Shown: positions 20,756-30,638 of the stretch, piece after piece | How positions within the stretch are numbered: the stretch's first letter is position 1 | Layout of the letters: the number at the start of each line of letters is the position of its first letter | NCBI GenBank assembly: GCA_001662425.1 | Contig: BDDC01000538.1 | Span: 1 to 56,081 of the forward strand | Length of the DNA stretch: 56,081 nt | Source of the DNA: Chlamydomonas sphaeroides | Lineage: Eukaryota; Chlorophyta; Chlorophyceae; Chlamydomonadales; Chlamydomonadaceae | Reading direction: 5' to 3' | The notes under the pieces: generated by a model | Database searches by the model: none | What the model was told of the DNA's origin: nothing | Seen by the model: the letters and a program-made list of their open reading frames with translations, nothing else | Position numbers and translations under genes: made by a program

Positions 20756-23700
20756 CAACCGTGTCCGTGGCGGCGGTGCGGGGTTGAAGCCGGGCCTGGG
20801 TCGGAGCCGGGGCGCCGCATGCCGCTCGCCACTGCTGCCTGCCTCGTTCCGTCACACGTTGCGCGTCCGTGGCTGCAGGCGAGCTAGATGAGGACGAGGA
20901 GGAGGGCAGCGAGGAGGGAGACGAGGAGGAGGAGGACGATGACGAGGAGGATGGCGATGACGTCGACGACGACGACGATGAGGAGGAGGGGGAGGAGGAG
21001 CAGGCGGAGGCGCCGCCAGCCCGCGGCAAGCAGGCGCAGCAGAAGGCTGCGGCGGCAGCAGCTGCAGCTGCCAAGCCGGGCAAGGGCCGGCCGCAGCCGC
21101 CGTCTGAAGATGACGAGGACGAGGACGACGGCGATGAGGACGGGGATGAGGACGGGGATGAGGACGGGGAGGCGGCTGGCGGCAGCGATCAGCAGGACGA
21201 GGAGGAGGAGGAGGACGATGACGACGATGGGGAGGAGGACGAAGAGGAGGACGAGCCGGCTGGCGCGAGCGGGCGGTCGCTGGCGCAGCAGGCGGCTTCC
21301 CACCAACAGGACGTGGATCGGCGGAAGGCGGCGCAGGAGGGGGCCGGCAAGAAGAAGGCGGGCGCCTTCTACAGCGAGACGCCCGAGGTGGGCGGCCTGG
21401 GTGGGCGGGCGGCTGAAGGGAACGGGTGGCAGGCGGCTGGCGAGCGGGGCCAGGCACGAAGGGCTGAGGGGCGGCTCCTGCCTAGCAGAGCCGGGCAGTC
21501 GCGAGCGGAGGCCTCTGGCGCAGGAGGTCCGCGGCAGGAGGCGGCCGCGGCGACTGAGCCGCCGGTCCGGACCGGAGCACGTCAGCCGGGTGCCGCAGGG
21601 TGCGGGCCCCAGCGGCTGGCGCCGAAGAGCGCGCGGCTCCGTGTGTGACGCCTGCCGGCGGGTGGCTTGCATGGACGCTGCGGCGCGCATGCGGCTCCCG
21701 GCGCTGCGCCCTCATCCTGCCGACCGTCGCCCACCCGACCCCTCCCACCGCCACCCCCTCCCGCCCTCCCCCGCCTGCGCAGGGCACTCGCTTCAGCTGC
21801 ACCTCGTTCGCAGACCTCAACCTGTCGCGGCCGCTGCTTAAGGCGGCGGAGGCGCTGGGCTTCAAGCAGCCCACGCCCATCCAGGTGCGGCGCAGGAGGC
21901 GAGGCGCGGTGGGCTAGCAGGGGCGGTGCATCACAAAGGCGCGGCACGGGTAGCGCGGCCACACCCCACCCCCGGCGCACACCTGCGGCCACCCCCTCCA
22001 GCCTGCCTATCGAGCTCATTGCAAAAGCCGGCTCGCGGTGCGCCCCAGCTATGTGCCCGCCCCCGCCCCGCTCCCCGAACCCGTGCCACGCCACCGCCCC
22101 AATTACTAGCTGCTCCCTCCCCCCTCTGGTCGCCCCCAGGCCGCCTGCATCCCGCTGGCGCTGGCCGGCCGCGACATCTGCGGCAGCGCCGTGACGGGCA
22201 GCGGCAAGACCGCCGCCTTCGCGCTGCCCTTCCTGGAGCGCCTGCTGCACCGCCCGCGCGGGCTGGCGGCCACCTACGTGCTGGTCATGACGCCCACCCG
22301 CGAGCTGGCGGTGCAGGTGGGCGGCCGGGCGGGGGATGGGGGGGTTGGGGAAGGGGAGGGAAGGAGAGGAGAAGCGGGCGGGAGCGGCAGGGTAGGCTAG
22401 GATGAGGCCCAGGTGCTGCCCGTACCTGCTGCCGCCGCCCTGACCGCCTTGACCCGAATCCGCCACACCGGCCCTTGCTCTGCCTGTGTTTTGCCGGCCC
22501 CCCCCCCCACTTCCCGCCCAGGTGCACTCTATGGTGGAGAAGCTGGCTCAGTTCTGTGACGTGACGGTGGCTCTCATCGTGGGCGGGCTCAGCCTGCAGG
22601 TGCAGGCGGCCACGCTGCGGAGGCTGCCCGAGGTGCGGGAGGGGAAGGAGGGGCTGGGAGGGAACTGGGAGGGAGCTGAGAGGGGCTGGGAGGCGGCAGG
22701 GAGGAGGGGAGGAGCGAGCTGGAAGGGGCTGTGGAGGACGCAGCGCAGGGGGCGTGTGGGTGCTCCGGCAGGCGGGATCGGCAGGGCTGCCCCTCAACCC
22801 TGCCGCCCCGTCCCTACCTACCCCCCCCTCCCCCACAGGTGGTTGTGGCCACGCCCGGGCGGCTGCTGGACCACCTGCGCAACAGCCAGAGCGTGGGGCT
22901 GGAGGACCTGGCGGTGCTGGTGCTGGACGAGGCGGACAGGTGGGACGGGGTTGGAGGGGAGCGGGGGTGGGAAAGAGGAGGTGGGGTGGGGGCTGGGCGG
23001 GAGCGGGGGGTGAACAGGGGAGGTGGGGAGAGACGGCCATGGCGGCCTCAACTGCAGGGCGGCAGGGCTGGGTGGGGAAGGGGAGCTGGGCTGATCACTG
23101 CCCTCGTCCCTCCCGGCCTGCCTCCCTGCCCGCCCGCCCAGGCTGCTGGAGATGGGCTTCCGCGAGGAGGTGACCGAGGTGGTGCGGTGCGCGCCCCGCA
23201 AGCGGCAGACCATGCTGTTCAGCGCCACCTTCAACGACCAGGTGGGCGGGGGGGCAGGGAGGGCAGGAGGCAGCCGGAGGAGGCAGGCGGAGAGGAGGCA
23301 GGCGGCGGGCGGCAGCGGCCGGGAGAATGGGGCGTGGCATGTGGTGCTGTGTGAAGGGAAAACGGAGGTACGGAGCCGGGCGCAGTCTGATGACACCGGC
23401 GCCCTGGCCCCTCCCCCACCCCCAACCCCACCCCCCAGGTGCGCGACCTGGTGTCGCTGTCGCTCAAGCAGCCCGTGCGGCTGGCGGCGGACGCGGCGCT
23501 GTCGGCGCCCAAGCTGCTCACCCAGGAGGTGCGCCCGGGGCTGCGGAGGGCAGCGGCCGAGGCCCGCGAGGGCGGCGGCAAGGGGCGCGGCGAGGGGGCC
23601 CGCCTGCTCCCGACCTGGCCCTGCACGCGCCCCACACCCATCGCCCCCCACGCCGTTGCCCCTCCCCTCCGCCCGCTCCCCGCCGCCCAGGTGGTCCGGC

Positions 23701-26700
23701 TCAAGGGCCCCGCCGCGGCCGCCCAGAAGGAGGCGGTGTGCCTGGCGCTGTGCGCGCGCTCCTTCACGGGCGGGCGCACCATCGTGTTCTGCTCCACCAA
23801 GACGCGGGCGCACCGGCTTAAGATCCTGTTTGGCCTGGCCAAGCTGCCGCCTGCGGGTGAGCGCAGCAGGCGGCGGAGGCGGGCGAGGGAGGCGAGGGAT
23901 GGGGGAGCTAGGGGCCGGCGCTACGGCAGGCGAAGGGGGGCTGGGGTAGGTAGCACGCATGCGCCTGCCCCTGCTTCGTGCGACCTGCCCCGTCGCCTGC
24001 CCCTGCCCTCCGCCACTCCTCAGCCGAGCTGCACGGCAACATGAGCCAGACGGCCCGCCTGGAGAGTCTCGAGTCCTTTCGGAGGGGCGAGACCGCCTTC
24101 CTGCTGGCCACCGACGTGGCGGCGCGCGGACTGGATATTCAGGGCGTGGAGGTGAGGGCTGATGGGGTGGGGGTGGGAGGGGACTGAGGAGGGGTGTGTC
24201 GGGGAGAGCAGAGTGATGGCACGGTGCAAGGACGAGGGGTTGTGGCAGTCGACAGGAGACAGAAACAGTCAGGGACGGTGGCGCCGTCGGAGGGGAAATG
24301 TGAGTAGTGGGGCAGCCGTGGGTCAGGGGCTGAGGGCGTAAGGCTGCAGCGCTCACAACCACCCCCAGCAACTTCCTCTCCGCCATCCATCGGCGCCCGC
24401 CCCGCCCCTTCCCCCCAGGTGGTGATCAACTTCGACGCGCCCTCCAAGCTCGAGACCTACCTGCACCGCATCGGCCGCACCGCGAGAGCGGGCGCCGCGG
24501 GCGTGGCGGTGACGATTGCGGAGGACGGCGACAGGTCGTTGCTAAAGGTGGGGGGGCGGGAAGGAGCATGGGCAGAGCGGCGGGGCGGAGAAGCGGTAAG
24601 CAGCGTAGCACGGACAACACGGCACGCCAGCGCGCCGGCGCCCTTGCCCTTTAATAGCCGCCACGTCGTCGACACGGCAACGCCCATCGCCATGCCCGCG
24701 CGCTGCCCGCCCCACTCCGCCGCCGGCCAAACAACCGCCTGCGAAACGCTGCCGCGGCCTCCCCGCTCAACCCCCGCCCGCGCTCCCTTATTCCCGTCAC
24801 CGCTCGCCCCGCCACGGCGCGCAGGAGCTGGCCCGCAAGGGCACCGTGGCCGCGGGCGCCAAGGAGGGCGGCCGGCGGGGCGGCTCGGGTGCGGGCGGCG
24901 GCATCGTCCTCAAGCAGCGGCTGGTGCCGCCCGCGGCGGTGGCGCAGTGGCAAGCGCGGATAGAGCGCATGGAGGTGGGTGCCTGAGAGGGAGCGGGAGG
25001 GCCGGGGGGCGGCAGGGGTGGGGGAGGATTGGGCGGAATGAGGAGAGCGGTGATGGCAGCGACAGGCGCTGCGCCGCCGGTGCGCTTGCTGCTGCAAATG
25101 CCCTGCATGTGCGCCAGCCGCTCTTGCCAACTGCGCCGCCCGCGCCCTGCCACAACCCGCTCCCGCCCTCCCCTTCGCCCTCCCCTTCGCCCTCCCCTTC
25201 CTCTCCCACCAGCGCGACGTGTCGGCGATCCTTGCCGAGGAGCGGCAGGAGGCGGACCTGCGCAAGGCGGAGATGGAGGCCAACAAGGTGGGCCGTGGGT
25301 GGGGGTGCGGGAGGATGGCAGGGGGGGCGGGTGAGTTGGGTGTGGCCATAGTACGGGGCCCGGGGCCGCCTCGCCATCCCAGCCACGCGCTGGGGCCAGA
25401 ACCCCACACAGCCATCTAATTGCTGCCCCCGCACCACCATTACGCCGGCGGTCTCACCCACGCTGCCGCGCCCCCCTTCCCCCCCAGCACACACACTGTG
25501 GTACTCTATTTCGGCCCTATAATTAAACGCACTATGTGTCCCTCTTTCGAAACACACACGCGCGTTACTATGTTGCTTTTCCTTGACTATGAACACACAC
25601 GCGCAGGCCGCCAACATGCTGGAGCACGAGGGCGAGATCATGGCCCGCCCCAAGCGCACCTGGTTTGTGAGCGAGCGCGAGAAGCGGGACCTGGCGCGGC
25701 GCAGCGGCGCGGCGGGCGGCGAGGACGAGGGCGGCGACGACGACGACGACGAGGGCGGCGGCGGCGGCGGCAAGGTGCGGGGGGGGCTTGTGTGTGTGTG
25801 TGTGTGTAGATGGGAAGGGGGAGGTGGACAGGCGCGCCGGGTGCGGATGGGCGGCGGCGTGTGCAGTCTGCCCCGGTGCATGGCGCCGAGTGTTGGCGCC
25901 GCTTGTGCCCGGCCCCTGGTCTGCGGCAGAGCGCCAAGGCCGCCAAGGCCGCGAGCAAGACGGACCGACGCAACGCGCGCAAGGAGGCGGCGGCCAAGGA
26001 GGCGGAGCAGAAGGCGGCGGGCAAGCGGAGCAAGGCAAACATGGTGGGCCAGGGGGAGGGGGCGGCGCCGGGAGGGAAAAGGGGGCGGCTGCGGCTTCGG
26101 GGGGTCCGGGGAAGGCTGGCAGCTGCACGGCTCCCGGGGCATGTGGCTCTGTGGGTCAACCCGCCAAGCACTGCGCTGGCGGCTGGTGCTCGCGTCAGTG
26201 TGTGCGCTGTCCCGTCGGTTGACGTCCTGCTCCTCGGTGCCCCCCGCTCCAAACCTGCCCGTCTCAGGACCCCGACGCCGCCGCCGTCAAGCCCAAGGTC
26301 CGCTCCATCAAGACCCGGGCGCGCGAGCTGCAGCAGACCGAGGGCCTCACCGCCGCGAAGGCGGCCAAGCTCGCGGCGCAGCAGATCACGGGTACGCCGG
26401 GGGGCTCAGCGCGGGGGATTGGGAAGGACTTGGTTGGGGCCAGGAGGCCCCCGGCGGCGAGGCACGTGGCTGGTGCTCGGCGGATGCGCTCAGCGAGGAG
26501 CCGACCAGCCTTGCGTGCCACTCGCTTGCACACCGCATGAAACACACATTGCACAGCGAAGCCATTCCGCTGCCGCTCCTTGCGATCCCCTCATGCCCCA
26601 GGCCTCAAGTCGGGCGGCAAGAAGAAGGCCAAGAAGCAGAAGACGGGCGATGGCGGCGGCGGCGATGGCGGCGACGGCACGCTGTTTGCGGGCGACGGCC

Positions 26701-27049
26701 TGGCGACGGCACGGCCCGGCAAGCTGTCGGTGGCTCCGGGTAGCGGCAAGGGTGACAGCGAGTACCGCACGGTACGTTGTCCACCTCGCACTTGGGGCAG
26801 CTGCGTTTGGTAACGGCACGCTGGTCCATGCAACCGCGATGTCGCCCGGTCGCCATACCGACTTTCTCGCAAGGCTGTTGCCCCATACCGTTGCTAAGCT
26901 ACCCTCTGACCTCAATTCCTCATCCGCAGGTGGGACGCTTCGGCGGCAAGCTGCGCAGCCAGTTGAGTAAAACTGAGATGAACAAACTCAAGCGCGGCGG
27001 GAAGGGCAAGGCGGCGTTCAAGTCCAAGGCGCGCTTCAAGCGCCGTTAG
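19877..27049 (+). CDS. RH28 (DRS1/DDX27): DEAD-box RNA helicase, DRS1/DDX27/RH28 family
   Basis: About 19 exons encode roughly 940 residues, from ATG 19877 (MGDFNPGFSF) to TAG 27047-27049. The N-terminal exons (about 20210-20431, 20879-21387) are almost entirely Asp/Glu plus Lys/Gln. The helicase core follows: Q motif FKQPTPIQ (21860), motif I AVTGSGKT (22190), PTRELAVQ (22295), VATPGRLLDHL (22848), DEAD in VLDEADR (22921), LFSATF (23216), then VFCSTKT (23784), LHGNMSQTARL (24030), TDVAARGLDIQG (24112) and HRIGRTARAG (24466). The C-terminus is Lys-rich with RARFKRR-like basic ends, as expected for a nucleolar protein. Family members unwind pre-rRNA during 60S subunit assembly. All motifs are intact, so the gene looks functional. 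The second exon's acceptor is uncertain by a few bases. Confidence 0.92.
20714..20754. repeat. (GT)20 microsatellite in a helicase intron
   Basis: An uninterrupted GT dinucleotide run lies in the intron between the two acidic exons of the DEAD-box gene. A shorter GT run occurs in a later intron near 25789-25807. Confidence 0.95.
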
Positions 27050-27250
27050 TCGCTCGGGACTTCCAAATGGGGCGCAGTGATGGAGAGTGAGTGCCGAGGA
27101 GCGAGCTTTGTTGGGGAGCATGTCACTGACAGGTCCGCCTGGTCACTGAGGCTGAGGGGCGGCGGGATGCTGCCCGCGTGTCGGCACGGCAAGGTGGGCC
27201 GGCACAATACGCTGACCGCTTGGTGGGGACATTGCACTTGGTCGCGACGG

Positions 27251-27255
27251 TGTAA
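27251..27255 (+). terminator. TGTAA poly(A) signal of the DEAD-box helicase gene
   Basis: TGTAA lies about 200 bases after the stop codon at 27049, the expected placement in chlamydomonadalean algae. Confidence 0.55.
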
Positions 27256-27401
27256 CGGATAGGTGATGTGAACGAGTTGCATCCTTGGTCACGCCCTTGG
27301 TTGAGGGGCACCTCCGCCGGGCTGTAGGCGCATGCTGAGGCCCACCAGGCGCCGGCGGCAATATTCGCTCCCTCAGACATCGACACAGGGACTGTATCAC
27401 C

Positions 27402-27406
27402 TTACA
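27402..27406 (-). terminator. TGTAA poly(A) signal of the ATP synthase epsilon gene
   Basis: The minus strand reads TGTAA about 395 bases after the stop codon at 27799. It lies about 150 bases beyond the poly(A) signal of the converging helicase gene, so the two 3' UTRs approach each other closely without needing to overlap much. Confidence 0.4.
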
Positions 27407-27798
27407 CGCATTCCCTCCCCAGGTACGGCGCCGGTGCGCTGAGGCTAGCTTGCCGCGCGCATCCGGTCCCGCGCACCCACTCGAGCCCAGCCAGCGCCAG
27501 CACGCCCGCGAGCACGCCTCCTGTGCTCGTCCGAGCAAGCGGCGCGCCGCCGACAGCTCACCACTTAATGCCTGCTAGCTGTTGCCGGCGAAAGCCGCCA
27601 GTGAGACCACGACGTGCGTGCTGCGCCGCATGCTGCGGCGTGCAGGCCCGCGGCGGCCGCAGCGCACCTTGCCGGCCCTAGCAGACTGCACTCCGCCAGC
27701 AAGCGGTTCTCTCCCGCCAGCACTGACGCCACGAGGCCCCCGCCTCTCCCATCCCCCAACATAAGCTAGTCTACAACCTCCGTCCGCCTGGCGCCAGC

Positions 27799-28183
27799 TC
27801 ACGAGCTAGTTGGCTTCGGCAGCGACTTGGTGTCGATGAGGTCTGCGCGCACAAGGAATGGGCAGCGGTGAGAATGAGCGCCAATAAAGAGCGATATCAG
27901 CATATCATTCACCCTGTTGCGCGAGCAGGTCTTGCAAGGGACGGCCTCGCTCATCGATCGGCCATCCGCACACCTCCAGCCCACATGGCACCAGGAACTT
28001 ACTGGAGGCGCCCTGCTTGCCATCCGTGACAGGCGTCGCGCGCAAGTAGACGGCCTGGCGCTGCAGCGCCTTGGTCTTGAATGGCTCCTTCATCACCGCG
28101 CGCAGGTAGTCCGCGCACAAGTTGGCGTAGCGGACATAGGACATGCCCGCCACCCGGTAGAAGGGACCGCTAGGAGGGCACAT
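27799..28183 (-). CDS. ATP15: Mitochondrial ATP synthase F1 epsilon subunit
   Basis: Two exons, 28183-28003 and 27842-27799, join in phase 1 through a consensus GTAAGT donor and encode 74 residues, the normal length for this tiny subunit. The sequence PFYRVAGMSYVRYANLCAD followed by LRAVMKEPFKTKAL is the family signature (compare the plant form with GMTYITYSNLCA and LKEPYK). The protein sits in the central stalk of mitochondrial F1Fo ATP synthase with gamma and delta. Family members are imported without a long cleaved presequence, consistent with the short N-terminus here. The C-terminus LIDTKSLPKPTSS is variable in the family. The next gene on this strand (eL30) is 811 bases upstream and separately transcribed. 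Confidence 0.93.
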
Positions 28184-28993
28184 CGTTCACACGCTGTGTG
28201 TCGGAGATGCGCGTCACGCCTGGTCGGCGTCTGCCCTATCCTAGCAGTCGGGTGGTTGCTATGGGTGCACGTGATGAAGCTGAACAACGCATAATGTCGG
28301 ATGCTTGCTCCGCGCTGCACACAGTCTGCCGTACAACACCTTGGCGTGCGCCGAGCTCGGTGCGCCCCTAACCGGTAGTCCTACTCGATATGAGACCTCT
28401 CCGTTCGCCGGGATCGCTCGCAGTCAACAGCCCGGAGATGGGCGCTTGTCGTTCAGGGAGAGCAGAGGGTAATTGTCAGGGGAAGCCCCCTGGTAAGTAT
28501 CGTGTCATGGTCCAACCCAGCTGCTCGCCCAATAAGGTTGGACCTATGCTCACACGAACCCGATATTCCTACTTTGACTTCGTTCTAGCTTATCATGAAC
28601 CCGTATGATGCATACTTCCTCCCAGAATGGCTAGCACGTACGGTCCTCCAATCGGCATGCCTTGCCTACAAGTCGAACGTCGCGGTGCCAAGCGGTACTG
28701 AAGGGCAAGCCGTTGCTATGCTGCCTTGTGCTGGAACCTGAAGTGCTGAGCAGGCTGCGTCCGTGCATGGGGTGGTGTGTATGGAGCTAGCGCAAGGGCT
28801 TGGCTGGGCTGCAAAACGAACATCGCTGCACAACCGGCCGCAAACCCCTGATGGCGTGCAGCTGCCGCGGCTGTGTGTGGCTAAGAACGTGCCAGGCGAC
28901 AGCAAGTGAGTCTTTTCCGGTCACGGGAGGGCACAAGGCACAAGAGCGATCCCGCGATTTCTGTTACAGCCGTTGACCACCGGCGCCGACCGC
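28184..28993. other. Intergenic region upstream of ATP synthase epsilon
   Basis: This holds the promoter and 5' UTR of the epsilon subunit gene and the 3' UTR of eL30. It is noticeably less GC-rich than the coding DNA. No convincing gene or repeat is seen. Confidence 0.5.
28964..28968 (-). terminator. Possible TGTAA poly(A) signal of the eL30 gene
   Basis: The minus strand reads TGTAA only 26 bases after the eL30 stop codon. That would give a very short 3' UTR, so a more distal unseen signal is possible. Confidence 0.35.
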
Positions 28994-30039
28994 TTACTCC
29001 ACGGTCTTGATGATGTCCGAGTCACCTGCAGGGATCAGAACCGAGGGCAGCGAGTCAGCCGTGGTGGGCAGGCATAACGCATCCGCGGCAGTAACGTGAA
29101 ACCCTGAGCCCAGCCACGGCCAGGAAGAGGCAGGTGTAGCTAGAGGCGACCACAGTGCTGCCGCAACGCGCTGTACGGTGACCCCTAGGGCCTGCTGCGG
29201 CACGCACCAGGGTCAGTGATGGCCAGCACGCTGACGCGGTAGTACTTGCCGCAGGCAGTACCCAGGTCAACGTTGTCTGCAGGCACAGGGTTGGGCCGGG
29301 TAAGGGCAGGGCGCATGGCGCTGAGCGAGCTGCATAGCTGGCACACACAATTCTTCATTCAGCGGGCGCCAGGAGGGTACTAAGCTCCCCAGTTGCGGTC
29401 CCCAGGCGCAGGGGACAGTAGGCCCCGTTAACAAGGCTCCGGGCAATGCCCGTGCAGCGCCCATCAGCCCTATGAGGTGCACCCATGGCTTGCGCCTCCG
29501 GCACTCACTGCCGGCGTAGTGGTGCACGCCGGTCTTGGCGAGCATGGCGTAGTACTCGACCTCGCTCTTGCGCACGGCCGGGCAGTTGTTGCAGATGATC
29601 ACCAGCTTGGCTGCAGGTAGGGGCCGGTGCAGGGGTGCCGCACGGATCACAAGCCGGCACTTTGACAGCCGACAAGAATGCGGCTTGTGGTGCCGGTTGG
29701 GGTAAAGCAAGCCCATTGCCGGGTAGGGCTGGCAAGCTGCAGTGGGGGGTCAGCGGCGGCGTCCGTCAGACACGTGCAGCGCAGCGACTCACCCTTGCCC
29801 GAGCGGAGGGTCTTCAGGCAGGTCTTGTAGCCCAGAGTGTACTTGCCACTCTTCATCACCAGCGCGAGACGCGCATTGATGTTCTCCTGGGTCTTCTTCT
29901 GCGGGTCGCCAAGAACGCAACCAAGCACTCAATACCTGTTTTTGCAGCGCTGACCTGACCTGGATGCAGTAGTCGCTGTCGTGCTGCTGCTAAGGCTAAG
30001 AGCTAGGCTGCGCACCGTCTTCTTAGCAGGAGGGGCCAT
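28994..30039 (-). CDS. RPL30: 60S ribosomal protein eL30
   Basis: Five exons (30039-30016, 29898-29793, 29610-29509, 29276-29208, 29025-28994) join in phase and encode 110 residues, the normal eL30 length. Characteristic strings are NARLALVMKSGKYTLGYK, AKLVIICNNCPAVRKSE, YYAMLAKTGVHHYAG, LGTACGKYYRVSVLAITDPG and the C-terminus DSDIIKTVE. eL30 is a cytosolic large-subunit protein of the L7Ae/L30e kink-turn-binding fold. Exon 1 carries only eight codons (MAPPAKKT), as is common for ribosomal protein genes. In yeast this protein regulates splicing of its own pre-mRNA; whether that occurs here cannot be seen from the sequence. It is divergent from the CFAP46 gene 600 bases away. Confidence 0.97.
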
Positions 30040-30638
30040 TTTTGCTGCGTGCCTCCTTCTCAGCCTGGGTGGAAACAGGGAAAGGCGCGGTCCCAGCCGT
30101 AAGTAGCGGCATTAAAGCGAGGCGCAGCGGTGGCGGGTGATCGGCGGCCGAAGCCGCCGTCACCGCATCCACCGCCGACCGGTATGTATCGCTGCCTAAG
30201 CTGCATTGGGACCGACCTCCAGGCTCCAGAGGGCTATGATAATGTGCGGGAAAGGGGCAACTCGGTCGCCGCGACCGAACTTGGGTTTGGGAGTTGCATG
30301 GGGCCCAGAGCCCATGCAACTGTCGCCGAGCCTTGCACCGTTGCTGCCGATAACCTGCGACCAAACCTCTGTGCTTCTGTTTCTATCGCTGGATGGCCCA
30401 GAGTTTGAAACAAAAGAACGCAAACTTCGAGCTGCAATTGCGCAGCTCTTCATTTGATCGACGCCCATACATTCTAGCTCCCGCTGCTCATATTGAAAAA
30501 CCAGAATTGTAGCTGCACTCCACTGTCGGGGCAACATGCGCGTCCCAGCACCGCATGCTGCAGCGCTAAGCGATACATGACCTCCAGGAAGTGACGCCGT
30601 GCGTCAAGCTTTGAGACAGCAGCGGCAGCGCCGGTGGA
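30040..30638. promoter_or_regulatory. Divergent promoter region between eL30 and CFAP46
   Basis: Both genes start outward from this 599-base interval, so it must contain both promoters. It contains a perfect 10-bp inverted repeat (30293-30302 with 30311-30320, arms GTTGCATGGG/CCCATGCAAC) and a nearby CGGTCG/CGACCG palindrome (30263-30277). The role of these hairpins is unknown. Confidence 0.5.
30293..30320. promoter_or_regulatory. Perfect 10-bp inverted repeat with 8-base loop
   Basis: The arms GTTGCATGGG (30293-30302) and CCCATGCAAC (30311-30320) are exact reverse complements. Located midway between two divergent starts, it could be a bidirectional protein-binding site or an RNA hairpin in the CFAP46 5' UTR. 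No function is demonstrated. Confidence 0.45.

Noticed and set aside
27050..27798. Additional small genes between the helicase and the ATP synthase epsilon gene
   Set aside because: Short frames on both strands lack motifs and fall within the two 3' UTRs.
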